From NCBI GenBank assembly GCA_903844155.1, contig CAIMSU010000117.1:62001-126000 (forward strand): 64,000 nt of DNA, given 5' to 3'. Both the position numbers and the translations under genes were made by a program. Shown here piece by piece: positions 42,953 to 51,519 of the stretch; position 1 is the stretch's first letter; each line of letters starts with the position of its first letter. The notes below the pieces were generated by a model, which was not told where the DNA came from, searched no databases, and was given only the letters and a program-made list of their open reading frames with translations. The stretch is from an uncultured Pseudomonadota bacterium. Lineage in GTDB: Bacteria; Myxococcota_A; UBA796; SXON01.

Positions 42953-44835
42953 TGCGGTTCCGACCGAGTCCGCGGGAGGCTTTGGTGCTGGCGGTGCTGG
43001 CTGGGGTGACGACGTGGCTCCACGCCGCCGAGTTCCTCGGGGCGTGGGCGCCGCTCCCCCTTCTTCGCGACCTGTGGACGCTCACCGCGCTTGGCCTGGC
43101 GCTGCCCCTCGCCGCGGTCAGGATCTCGCGTTGGTGGGCGTTCATCCTCCTGTACGCCCAGCCCGCGACGTGGCTCTGGGCCGCGGGTGCGCTCTACGCG
43201 GGCGACGACATCCGACACGGTGAACGCACCTTTGACGTCGATGCGCCGGCCGGCTGTCACATCGACCGGACGACGCGGCTCTACTTCCGCGGCGGGGGGA
43301 CGCTCTGCGACTACGAGTGCGAGACCCTCTTCGCGCTTCAAGACGCCCGCGCCGACGCCGCCTGGCTCATCGTCGCCCTCCTCGGCCCGCCGCCCGGCTC
43401 CTACATGGGCACGTTGCCGACGGAGATGCAGGCGATCGACCTGGCGAAGGGGGCAAAACCGGTGGGTCTGACGGTCGACGAGGTCGCTGCCCGGTTCGCA
43501 TCCCCGCTGAACGCGAAGGGCGTGTTCGAGAAGGGCGAAGCATGGCGGTTGACGGGCGGGGCGAAGGTGCCGCTGGCGACGGCCGCAGTCGGTGACGAAG
43601 GACTGTTGCTGTCGTGGGACGACGGGGCGACGCTGGACCTCTACGATCGGCACAGCGCCGTGCTCGTCGACACCTGGAGCCCGGTGACGACCAGCTCGGG
43701 GACGACACCGCCGGCGCCCCCCGATCGCTCGCGTGTGGGCGAGATCCCCGGGTTCGCGAAGGGCGCACGCGCCAAAGAGGGTAGCGACGCAAACGCCCTC
43801 TGGCTCCGCCGACGTTGGCTGCACGAACCCCGCAGCGACGCCGAGATCGCCGACCTGGCCCACGGCCTCGACGCCCACGGCATCACCACGATCTACCCGT
43901 TCATCGGGCCAATGCTGCCACCAAGCGCTCCCGGCCACGCCCACCCGGGCGAGCCCGCCCGCTTCGGCTGGCGCGACGGTGACACGCTGCGCCCCTACGA
44001 TCCGCGCACCGCGCGGGCCTTCTTCGATCGCGCGCACAAGGCCGCCCCCGCGCTGAAGATCCTCCCCTGGACCGGGGGCGTGCTCGACACCGACGTCCAC
44101 CTCGACGATCCCGCCTGGCGCGCCTCCTTCGTCGCATCGGCCGTCGCCCTTGTCGAGCTTGGCGCGGACGGCGTCCACCTGAACATCGAGCCGATGCCCG
44201 AAGCCCGCCTCGGCGACGACTACCTCGCGCTCCTCGACGCGCTGCACGCCGGCTTCGTCGCCGCGAACCACCCCAACGCCCTCGTCAGCGTCGCCGCCTA
44301 CCCACCAACCACGCCGCTCCACCCCTACCCGGACGTGCACTGGTCCGACGCCTTCCTGACGAACGTCTGCGCCCATGCCGACGACGTCTCGGTGATGGCC
44401 TACGACACCGCGCAGACCACGCCCGAGGCCTACTCCGCGCTCGTCCGGACGTGGACGACGGAGCTTGCGACGGACTTTGTGCAGCCGCCACCGGGACTCG
44501 ATGAGGCGGTCGCCGGCGTGACCGGAGAGAAGCCCGCCGCCGACCTCCCCAACGCCCGCTGCACCTGGCGCGTCGGCGTCCCCGACTACGATGACGACAA
44601 GCCGTGGCACCGCCCCGAAGCGGAGACGCTCGCTGCGGCACTACAGGCGTACAACGCGGCGAAGCACGCGTTCCCGTCGTCGGCATCGCTCCTGAGCACC
44701 CTCCTCGTCAAGCCCCCCGCCGGCCTCGCCCTCTACGCATCCTGGACCACCGATTCGCAAGAGTGGGCGCTGTTCGACACGGTCGGGCGGGGCGTCGGCC
44801 CGGGGAACACCGACATCCTGGAGACCGCGGAGTGA
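42952..44835 (+). CDS. Membrane-anchored GH18-like protein
   Basis: From ATG 42952 (a GTG at 42949 is equally possible) the product is 627 residues. Three hydrophobic helices occupy about residues 8-80 (LVLAVLAGVTTWL, LTALGLALPLAAVRI, WAFILLYAQPATWLW). A beta-rich region follows to about 270, then a TIM-barrel part with GH18-type strands: ITTIYPFIGPM, LKILPWTGG, GADGVHLNIEPMP with Glu near residue 412 in the place of the catalytic acid, and DDVSVMAYDTA. The DxxDxDxE motif is reduced to LNIE, so chitinase-like activity is uncertain. It would act outside the cytoplasmic membrane. It is the last gene of the overlapping operon. Confidence 0.75.
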   Translation: MRFRPSPREALVLAVLAGVTTWLHAAEFLGAWAPLPLLRDLWTLTALGLALPLAAVRISRWWAFILLYAQPATWLWAAGALYAGDDIRHGERTFDVDAPAGCHIDRTTRLYFRGGGTLCDYECETLFALQDARADAAWLIVALLGPPPGSYMGTLPTEMQAIDLAKGAKPVGLTVDEVAARFASPLNAKGVFEKGEAWRLTGGAKVPLATAAVGDEGLLLSWDDGATLDLYDRHSAVLVDTWSPVTTSSGTTPPAPPDRSRVGEIPGFAKGARAKEGSDANALWLRRRWLHEPRSDAEIADLAHGLDAHGITTIYPFIGPMLPPSAPGHAHPGEPARFGWRDGDTLRPYDPRTARAFFDRAHKAAPALKILPWTGGVLDTDVHLDDPAWRASFVASAVALVELGADGVHLNIEPMPEARLGDDYLALLDALHAGFVAANHPNALVSVAAYPPTTPLHPYPDVHWSDAFLTNVCAHADDVSVMAYDTAQTTPEAYSALVRTWTTELATDFVQPPPGLDEAVAGVTGEKPAADLPNARCTWRVGVPDYDDDKPWHRPEAETLAAALQAYNAAKHAFPSSASLLSTLLVKPPAGLALYASWTTDSQEWALFDTVGRGVGPGNTDILETAE

Positions 44836-44874
44836 CGCGTCGGGGCCGAGACTGGCGGTGCCCAGTCCAGACAC

Positions 44875-45132
44875 CCCTCAAAAGTCGCCAAACGGATCCT
44901 GACCCGGGTCAAATGTCGGCGCGCAGGCGATTGAGCCCGCCACCGGGGGCCAACCCAGGTCGGCGACGCGATGGACTCCCGGCGTGACGCGGAATTAGGC
45001 AGGTTCATCCGTAGCGGCCTGCGCCGAGGGCGCCCGCTCCCGTCGCAATGAGCGCTCCCAGGCCGCCCGGTGAGGAAGCGGCGACATTTGACCCCGGTCA
45101 CGTCCGGAATTGCGACATTTGACCCCTGTCTG
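44875..45132. repeat. MITE-like inverted repeat with extra copies of the end sequence
   Basis: The 321-bp gap after the GH18-like gene has no gene. It holds a 20-bp inverted repeat, 44901-44920 and 45081-45100, matching at 18 of 20 positions around the core GACATTTGACCC, which frames a 200-bp segment. A third copy of the same end (45112-45131) follows in direct orientation 31 bp after the second, and a degraded copy may lie at 44876-44890. Nested 8-bp complements (44922-44929 and 45017-45024) lie inside. This is how a small non-autonomous element or the ends of a lost insertion sequence would look. Confidence 0.65.
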
Positions 45133-45156
45133 CCGGCGGCACCGCCGCACACGCCC

Positions 45157-45891
45157 TCACCCCCGCCGACGCGGAAACCTCAACGGCGGCAGCTTCGGCA
45201 ACGGCGGCAAAGGCAGGCGCAACGGCGCGAGCTGCCACGGCGCCTCCTCGTGCCGGCGAGCCTCGACGGACACCATGTGCGCCTTCCATGACGCCGCGCC
45301 AAACGTCGCGAGCAACATGCCGCCGGGTATGTCGACCGCCCAGTGCTGCTTGAGCAGCAACACGCTCGCGGAGACCAGCAGCGCGTTGGCAACCAGCACG
45401 ATCCCCCACCTGCGGCTCGACTGAAACGTGAGGAACGCGCACAGGAACGCGTTCGCCACGTGCAACGAGGGGAAGGTGTTGACCTTCGGATCGGTCTCGA
45501 ACAGCCATCGCACGAACGCGTCCGTCCACCCGCCACCGCCGGGCGCGACCGGGCGCGGTGCCGCGACTGGGAAGAACAGGAAGAACGGGAGCGCGAGCAG
45601 GGTGATCACGAGGTAGGCGGTGCCCGTGGCCCGGAACGCGTAGCGGTCGCGGGTGACGAGCAGCGTGACCAGAAAACTCATGTAGTACGCCGGCATGTAG
45701 ACCCAGATGGCCTCCGGCGTGAACGGGATCAGCGTGTCGAGCGGGGTCGAGAACGCCGGGTGCGACGCGTGCTGGCTGATGCCCACGAAGAAATACATGC
45801 CCAGACCCGCCACGAACACGGTGAGGGCGAGCGGGATTCGGTCGGCGAGGGGCAGGTCGCGGTCGGTCATCGGGGTCAACGGGGATGTCAC
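45157..45891 (-). CDS. PAP2 superfamily membrane phosphatase
   Basis: The product is 244 residues from GTG 45891; an ATG at 45870 (MTDRDLP) is also possible and no ribosome site decides. Five or six transmembrane helices are predicted. The PAP2 signature is present: NTFPSLHVANAF (PSxH with the catalytic His) and LLLKQHWAVDIPGG, the second His and Asp. The first motif of the classical three (KxxxxxxRP) is replaced by a Pro-rich loop (APRPVAPGGG). It should hydrolyse a lipid phosphate such as undecaprenyl diphosphate, phosphatidate or an inositol lipid. The C-terminus is a Pro/Leu-rich cytoplasmic tail. It is transcribed on its own behind hairpin 2. Confidence 0.88.
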   Translation of the reverse strand: MTSPLTPMTDRDLPLADRIPLALTVFVAGLGMYFFVGISQHASHPAFSTPLDTLIPFTPEAIWVYMPAYYMSFLVTLLVTRDRYAFRATGTAYLVITLLALPFFLFFPVAAPRPVAPGGGGWTDAFVRWLFETDPKVNTFPSLHVANAFLCAFLTFQSSRRWGIVLVANALLVSASVLLLKQHWAVDIPGGMLLATFGAASWKAHMVSVEARRHEEAPWQLAPLRLPLPPLPKLPPLRFPRRRG

Positions 45892-45978
45892 GGGGATGTC
45901 ACAGCATCGTTCCCGGAGCGGCGGAAGTCAACCGGTTCCGGGGGTCTGGTGACCAACCGTGACCCCGCGCGATCGACC

Positions 45979-46039
45979 ATAACTGCGGAGAGCATTTCTG
46001 GTACATCGAAGATGTACCAGAAATGCTCTCCGCAGTTAT
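45979..46039. repeat. Perfect 29-bp inverted repeat, hairpin 2
   Basis: Arms at 45979-46007 and 46011-46039 are exact reverse complements with loop GAA. The tip GTACATC-GAA-GATGTAC is the same as in hairpin 1 except for one loop base. It begins 31 nt past the stop of the 38-repeat lipoprotein gene and lies 87 nt before the PAP2 start. No terminal T-run is present on either strand, only TTAT or ATAA. Confidence 0.95.
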
Positions 46040-46070
46040 CGTGGATCCCTGAAGCGGGCGTCCGCCGCGG

Positions 46071-49000
46071 TCAGTGGCTCTCGGACGTATCGTACCCGTT
46101 CACACAGTCGGGATCGTTGCTGTCCGCGCCCTGGCGACCGTCGTTGTCCGCGTCGTCGTTGCAGGCGTAGGCGGTGTCGTAGCCGTCCTCCTCCAACAGG
46201 GTGAGCGGATCGCTGGCGCAAGCGGGATCATCGAGGTCGATCCAGCCGTCGCCGTCGTTGTCGAGGCCGTCGTTGCACTCGGTCTTCGGGTCGGTCTCGT
46301 CGTCGTCGGTCGCGTCGGTGCAGCCGGGGTCGGCGCGGTCGATGACGGTGTCGCCATCGTTGTCGACGCCGTCGTTGCACTGCACGGTGCCGAAGCCACC
46401 GTCCTCGTAGAAGTCCGCGGCATCGGTGCAATCGGGATCTTCGAGGTCGATCCAGCCGTCGCCGTCGTTGTCGACGCCGTCGGCGCACTCGGCCACGTTG
46501 TACTCGTCGTCGTCCCAGCCGTAGAGGCAGCCGGGATCGGCGCTGTCGGTGAGCGCGTCGCCGTCGTTGTCGAGGCCGTCGTTGCAGGCAAAGCCGGTGT
46601 CGTATCCGAGCTCGTCGCCAAGCCAGATGCAGTCGGGATCGGTGCTGTCGACCCAGCCGTCGCCATCGTTGTCGAGGCCATCGGAGCAGTTGGGCCCCTC
46701 CGCGCTCGTGGTGGACTCGGAGTTGTCCGAGGCGCTCGCGCAGTCGGGATCGGCGGAGTCGGTGTAGCCGTCGGCGTCGTCGTCGACCTCGTTGTTGCAC
46801 TCGGACACACCCGCGCCGCCCTCGGCGGTCGCGCGCTGGCAGTCGGGATCGGCCATGTCGATCCAGCCGTCACCGTCGTTGTCGAGGCCGTCCGAGCAGC
46901 CGGCCGCGGGGTCGGTCTCGACGTCGTCGAGCGCCTCGTAGCAGCCGGGATCGGCGGCGTCGATCAAGCTGTCACCGTCGTTGTCAGAACCGTCGTTGCA
47001 GGCGGTCGCGCTGTAGCCGACCTCCACGTCCCCGCCGAGCAGGCAGTCGGGATCCTCGTCGTCGACCCAGCCATCGCCGTCGTTGTCGAGGCCGTCGGCG
47101 CAATTCCCGGCGCTGTCGTCCGGCGACTCGGAGTTGTCAAAACCGCTGCTACAATCGGGATCGTCCGCGTCCGTCAGCCCGTCACCGTCGTTGTCAGCAC
47201 CGTCGTCGCACTCAGAGACGACGAAGCCGCCGTCCTCGGCGCCGTCGATGCAGTCGGGATCCTCGATGTCGACCCAACCGTCGCCGTCGTTGTCGAGGCC
47301 GTCGTCGCAGGAGGAATTGCGACTCTCCCAGCCCCAGGTCGCGTAGGGGCACTCGGGGTCGGCGGCGTCGATGAGGCCGTCGTGATCGTTGTCGCGGCCG
47401 TCGTTGCAGGGCTCGGTGCCGTAGCCGATCTCCTCGGTGCCGATTCCACAATCCGGGTCGGCGCTGTCGGTCCAGCCGTCGCCGTCGTCGTCGTAGCCGT
47501 TGGTGCAGCCGGTCAGGCCGGTAGACTCGTCGTCGTCCCAGCCGGAGCTACAGCCGGGGTCGGCGGCGTCGATCAAGCCGTCGCCGTCGTTGTCGATGCC
47601 GTCGTCGCACTCGCGCGCGCTGGTGCTGACGGTCTCGTCGCCCCCGCCGCAGTCGGCGTCGAGCATGTCGGTCCAGCCGTCGCCGTCGTCGTCGTAGCCG
47701 TTCGCACACACGCCCGCGTCGTCCACCTCGTTGGTGTCCGAGGCGGCCGAGCAGCCGGGGTCGGTCGAGTCGATGTACCAGTCGCCGTCGTTGTCGAGGC
47801 CGTCATTGCAGGCGGTCGTGCCGAAGCCGACCTCATCCGTACCGGTGAGACAGTCGGGATCTTCGGTGTCGATGTAGCCATCGGAGTCGTTGTCGACGCC
47901 GTCGTAGCACTCGCCGCTCGGTGCGGCCTCGGCGGGCGTGGACGCGCTGACACATTGCGGGTCCGCGGAGTCGACGTCGCCGTCGGCATCGTTGTCGAGG
48001 CCGTCGTTGCACTCGCCGGTGCCGTAGCCGACCTCGTCGGTGCCGGTGGCGCAGTCGGGGTCGGCGCTGTCAGTCCAGCCGTCGCCGTCCTCGTCCGCGC
48101 CGTCGTGGCAACCATCCGCGGCGGTGCTCTCGTTGGTGTCGGTCGCGTCGAAGCAGTCGGGGTCGTCGGCGTCGATCAGGCCGTCGCCGTCGTCATCGAG
48201 CGCGTTGTTGCACTCGGTGGAGCCGAAGCCGGACTCGTCGGTCCCGCCGTTCGCGCAGTCGGGGTCGGCGCTGTCGGTCCAGCCGTCACCGTCGTCATCC
48301 ACGCCGTTGTTGCAGTACGTCGTGGGGTCGGTCTCGCTGTTGTCCTTGCCGGAGGTGCAGCCCGGGTCATCTGCGTCAATCAGACCGTCGCTGTCGTCGT
48401 CCTTGCCGTTGTTGCATTGGTAGGCGGAGGTGGTCGGCCCCTCGTCGGTGTCGGTCGTGGAGGCGCAGCCCGGGTCGTCGGTGTCGGTCCAGCCGTCGCC
48501 GTCGTTGTCGAGGCCGTCAGAGCACGCGTAGATGACCTCGGTGGTGCCGGAAGCCTTGGTGCAATCGGGATCGGCGGCGTCGATGAGGCCGTCGGCGTCG
48601 TCGTCCGTGCCGTTGTTGCAGGCCGTGGTGCCGTAGCCGGTCTCGCTGGCCCCAGTCGTACAGTCCGGGTCCGCGGAATCGGTCCAGCCGTCGCCGTCAT
48701 TGTCGAGGCCGTCCGTGCAGCCGGTGCCTTCGGCCGCGACCGTCGCGGAGGTGCACTGGGGGTCGACCGAGTCGATGTAGAAGTCGCCGTCGTTGTCGAT
48801 GCCGTCGTTGCACTGGGTCGTGCCAAAGCCGGTTTCGGCGACGCCCGCGGTGCAGTCGGGATCGGCGGCGTCCGTCCAGCCGTCGCCGTCGTTGTCGATG
48901 CCATCGCCGCAAAGGCTGGCTTCAAGCGCGTAGGCGTCCACGCAGTCGGGATCGGCGGCGTCGGTGTTGCCGTCGCCCTCGTTGTCGATGCCGTCGTTGC

Positions 49001-50378
49001 AGGTGTAAGCGGCGTCGTAGCCGACCTCCGAGGTGCCAGTCACGCAGTCGGGATCGGCGCCATCGGTCCAACCGTCGCCGTCGTTGTCGATGCCGTCAAA
49101 GCAGTCGGTGTTCTCGAGCGTGTCCTTGGCGTCCGTACAGTTGGGGTCCTCACCGTCGATGAGCCCGTTGCCATCGTTGTCGAGGCCGTCGTTGCATTGG
49201 GTCGTGCCCGCAAAGCCACCTTCATCGTCGCCAAGCGCGGTGCGACAGGAGGGGTCTGCGAGGTCGACCCAGGTGTCGCCGTCGTTGTCGAGGCCGTCCT
49301 CGCACTGGTTGGCCTCGCTGTCGTCCGTCGCGGCCGAGCAGGACGTGTCAGACTTGTCGATCTTGCCGTCGCCATCGTTGTCGATGCCGTCGTTGCATTG
49401 GGTCGCGCCGTAGCCGGACTCGGTCGTGCCGGTCGTGCAGTCCGGGTCGGCGCTGTCCGTGTACCCGTCGCCGTCGTTGTCAAGGTTGTCCGAGCACTCT
49501 GGCTTGGCCTCCGAGTCATCGTAGGCGTCGTCGCACTGGGGGTCGGTCGCGTCGATGTAGCTGTCGCCATCGTTGTCGACACCGTCGTTGCATTGGGTCG
49601 TGCCGTAGCCGATCTCGTCCGTGCCCGTCGCGCAGTCGGGGTCGGCATCGTCGGTGTAGCCGTCGCCGTCGTTGTCGAGGCCGTCCTGACAGCTGTCACC
49701 CTCAAAGTCAACCGTCGCGCTCGAGCACTGGGGATCGGCGCTGTCGACCTTGTTGTCGCCGTCGTCGTCGATACCGTTGTTGCATTGGGTGGACCCGAAG
49801 CCGACCTCGTCGGCCTCGCCGTTCTGACAGTCGGGATCATCGCCATCGACCCAGCCGTCGCCGTCGTTGTCGAGGCCGTCCACGCACGCGCCGGGCTGGG
49901 CTGCCATCGCCCGCCCGATGATGGTGAAGGAAGCGACGCTGTCTGCGGTGAACCCGATCGGGCCCCAGACGGCCGAGTCGACGGTCTGCGTGCCGCTCTC
50001 GTCGTAGCCGGCGAGCGAGAACGTGAACGGGCCGACGTTCTGGCCTTCGTGCAGCTCGGTGGAGGCGAGGCGGTCGGGGTTGGTGAGCGCGTCGACGCCG
50101 ACGGAGTACTCCAGCACGCCGTCGTTGCCGATCCAGTCGCCGTACGCGGGGTCGGAGGTGTCCGCCCAGGGAGTCTGCGAGCTGATGATCAGCTTCCAGG
50201 AGGACGCCAGCGAAAACGTTGTCGCAACGCCGTAGTCGACGATGATGGCGGTCTTGGTCGGCTGGCTGCAGGCAGCGGCGAGGGAGAGTGAACCGGCGCC
50301 GATGAGCCAGCGCAAGGCGCTGGAGGCGGTCCGGCGAGGGGCGATGAAGCGACGCAAAAAGCGAGGGGAAATGCTCAT
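46071..50378 (-). CDS. Giant lipoprotein with about 38 calcium-loop repeats
   Basis: From ATG 50378 the product is 1435 residues. The ATG overlaps the stop of the PEGA gene as ATGA. The signal peptide ends SLAAAC (Cys about residue 36), followed by Ser. Residues about 40-165 form a non-repetitive domain (VDYGVATTFSLASSWKLIIS). From about 165 to the end I count 38 units of 30-36 residues of the form CxDGLDNDGDGWxDxxDPDC. Each contains a DxDxDG-type calcium loop and a pair of cysteines that can close a disulfide. Two unit types alternate strictly, one ending in ExGYG, the other in DDxE. Such arrays are rigid when calcium is bound and are typical of surface or matrix proteins. Binding is inferred from the motif. 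Confidence 0.88.
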   Translation of the reverse strand: MSISPRFLRRFIAPRRTASSALRWLIGAGSLSLAAACSQPTKTAIIVDYGVATTFSLASSWKLIISSQTPWADTSDPAYGDWIGNDGVLEYSVGVDALTNPDRLASTELHEGQNVGPFTFSLAGYDESGTQTVDSAVWGPIGFTADSVASFTIIGRAMAAQPGACVDGLDNDGDGWVDGDDPDCQNGEADEVGFGSTQCNNGIDDDGDNKVDSADPQCSSATVDFEGDSCQDGLDNDGDGYTDDADPDCATGTDEIGYGTTQCNDGVDNDGDSYIDATDPQCDDAYDDSEAKPECSDNLDNDGDGYTDSADPDCTTGTTESGYGATQCNDGIDNDGDGKIDKSDTSCSAATDDSEANQCEDGLDNDGDTWVDLADPSCRTALGDDEGGFAGTTQCNDGLDNDGNGLIDGEDPNCTDAKDTLENTDCFDGIDNDGDGWTDGADPDCVTGTSEVGYDAAYTCNDGIDNEGDGNTDAADPDCVDAYALEASLCGDGIDNDGDGWTDAADPDCTAGVAETGFGTTQCNDGIDNDGDFYIDSVDPQCTSATVAAEGTGCTDGLDNDGDGWTDSADPDCTTGASETGYGTTACNNGTDDDADGLIDAADPDCTKASGTTEVIYACSDGLDNDGDGWTDTDDPGCASTTDTDEGPTTSAYQCNNGKDDDSDGLIDADDPGCTSGKDNSETDPTTYCNNGVDDDGDGWTDSADPDCANGGTDESGFGSTECNNALDDDGDGLIDADDPDCFDATDTNESTAADGCHDGADEDGDGWTDSADPDCATGTDEVGYGTGECNDGLDNDADGDVDSADPQCVSASTPAEAAPSGECYDGVDNDSDGYIDTEDPDCLTGTDEVGFGTTACNDGLDNDGDWYIDSTDPGCSAASDTNEVDDAGVCANGYDDDGDGWTDMLDADCGGGDETVSTSARECDDGIDNDGDGLIDAADPGCSSGWDDDESTGLTGCTNGYDDDGDGWTDSADPDCGIGTEEIGYGTEPCNDGRDNDHDGLIDAADPECPYATWGWESRNSSCDDGLDNDGDGWVDIEDPDCIDGAEDGGFVVSECDDGADNDGDGLTDADDPDCSSGFDNSESPDDSAGNCADGLDNDGDGWVDDEDPDCLLGGDVEVGYSATACNDGSDNDGDSLIDAADPGCYEALDDVETDPAAGCSDGLDNDGDGWIDMADPDCQRATAEGGAGVSECNNEVDDDADGYTDSADPDCASASDNSESTTSAEGPNCSDGLDNDGDGWVDSTDPDCIWLGDELGYDTGFACNDGLDNDGDALTDSADPGCLYGWDDDEYNVAECADGVDNDGDGWIDLEDPDCTDAADFYEDGGFGTVQCNDGVDNDGDTVIDRADPGCTDATDDDETDPKTECNDGLDNDGDGWIDLDDPACASDPLTLLEEDGYDTAYACNDDADNDGRQGADSNDPDCVNGYDTSESH
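46074..49890 (-). repeat. Coding tandem array, about 96-bp unit and 192-bp dimer
   Basis: About 38 imperfect coding repeats rich in CCGTCGCCGTCGTTGTC-type words on the plus strand. The dimeric order points to expansion by duplication of a two-unit block. Short-read assemblies easily collapse such arrays. Confidence 0.85.
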
Positions 50379-51454
50379 GGGAGGGTCACCACGGTGTCGC
50401 CAGCGGGGAGCGGCGCAGGTTGCAGGACGACAGCGGTCGCGATTCCGGCACCGGCGCCGACGGCCGCGCCGCCGCCAACAGCCGCCCAGAAGCCCCACCG
50501 CTGGGTCAACGGCTTGAGCTTCTCGATGCCATCGGGCGTGCGACGCAGCAGGAGCGTGCCGGACGCAGGGATGGTCTCACCCTCGGTCACGCGCGCGCCG
50601 TCAACGTCGATGGACACCTGGGCGTGGCCTTTTTCGAGGGGCCCGAACTTCACGACGGCGCCCTCCCCGATCGGCGTCCCGTTGAGGAACACCTGCGCCG
50701 ATGCGCTGCCCGTCGCGATCTTCAGCACGCTGCCACCCTTCGGGAGCGACACGGTCAGCTCGCCACGGCTCCCGTCCGAGGTGTCGACCGTCCGCACGAC
50801 CGTCGCCCGGTCCGCGGCCTTCAAGACGATCCCGTGCACCCCGAGCGCGACACCTTCGAGCCGCAGCGGCGTCTGCCCGACGCTCTTGCCGTCCATCAGC
50901 ACCTCCGCGACCGGGGTGCTGGTGATCAGGAAGACGCCCGCAGACGAGGTCATCGGCACACTCACGATGTAATTCTTGCCCTTCACGAACTCCAGCGTGC
51001 CCTGCTGCGGCTCGTAGCGGTCCGAGTTCACCGCCCAGGTGTGGCTCCCCGGGGTCAGATCCGACATGCGAATCGGTAGGATACCCGCGTCTTTTCCGTC
51101 CACAGTGAGCTTGCCGGCCGGCGGCCCCTCAAACTCGGCCGTGCCTGTCCCGGCCGCCAGGAGCGCGTTGATCTCGGTGGTCTTGCCGTCGAGGATGTCG
51201 ACCTTGCGCACCATCGGGTCGTAGTCGTCCGCGACGACGCGCATCGCGTGCGTGCCGGGTGACAGGAAGCGCGTGATCGGCACTGGCCCGATGCTCTGAC
51301 CGTCGAGGTAGACCTCGGCGCCGGGCACGTTGGACTTCACTTTCAGGATGCCGTCCGCCGCGAGCGCTTGACCCGCGCTGGCGAGCAGGAGGGCGGTGAC
51401 GGCGGCGAGCGTGGTGAGCGCGCGGAGAAGGGGCGATGGGGTGGGTGCGGGCAT
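50375..51454 (-). CDS. PEGA-repeat envelope protein
   Basis: From ATG 51454 the product is 359 residues with a cleavable signal peptide (LLLASAGQALA). Four PEGA-type beta repeats of about 65 residues follow: LKVKSNVPGAEVYLDGQSIG, GKLTVDGKDAGILPIRMS, FLITSTPVAEVLMDGKSVG and LKIATGSASAQVFLNGTPIG. A hydrophobic segment near the C-terminus (FWAAVGGGAAVGAGAGIATAVV) may anchor it in a membrane. PEGA domains are short extracytoplasmic domains thought to bind cell-surface polymers or proteins. The coupled downstream gene encodes the 38-repeat lipoprotein, so the pair may be assembled together. A divergent gene for the 15-repeat lipoprotein starts 65 nt away. Confidence 0.88.
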   Translation of the reverse strand: MPAPTPSPLLRALTTLAAVTALLLASAGQALAADGILKVKSNVPGAEVYLDGQSIGPVPITRFLSPGTHAMRVVADDYDPMVRKVDILDGKTTEINALLAAGTGTAEFEGPPAGKLTVDGKDAGILPIRMSDLTPGSHTWAVNSDRYEPQQGTLEFVKGKNYIVSVPMTSSAGVFLITSTPVAEVLMDGKSVGQTPLRLEGVALGVHGIVLKAADRATVVRTVDTSDGSRGELTVSLPKGGSVLKIATGSASAQVFLNGTPIGEGAVVKFGPLEKGHAQVSIDVDGARVTEGETIPASGTLLLRRTPDGIEKLKPLTQRWGFWAAVGGGAAVGAGAGIATAVVLQPAPLPAGDTVVTLP

Positions 51455-51504
51455 GGTGAAGGTGGGCAAGGATACCACCGCGCGGGGCATCGCGGGGGCG
51501 AGTC

Positions 51505-51513
51505 TGGTACAAT
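51505..51513 (+). promoter_or_regulatory. Extended -10 promoter candidate (TGGTACAAT), leaderless geometry
   Basis: TGG plus TACAAT ends 6 nt before the ATG at 51520, so transcription would begin at or next to the start codon. There is no ribosome site in the CCCCCC spacer. Confidence 0.6.
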
Positions 51514-51519
51514 CCCCCC

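Noticed and set aside
46074-49890. Regularly spaced repeats that could suggest a CRISPR array
   Set aside because: Units are imperfect, contiguous, in one protein frame and without constant-length unique spacers. No cas gene is present.
46074-50291. A 1405-codon open frame opposite the 38-repeat lipoprotein gene, encoding VAVVVEAV-type repeats
   Set aside because: It is the complement of a GC-rich coding repeat, which keeps several frames open. It has no signal, domain or ribosome site, while the other strand has a lipobox, ATGA coupling and conserved cysteines.
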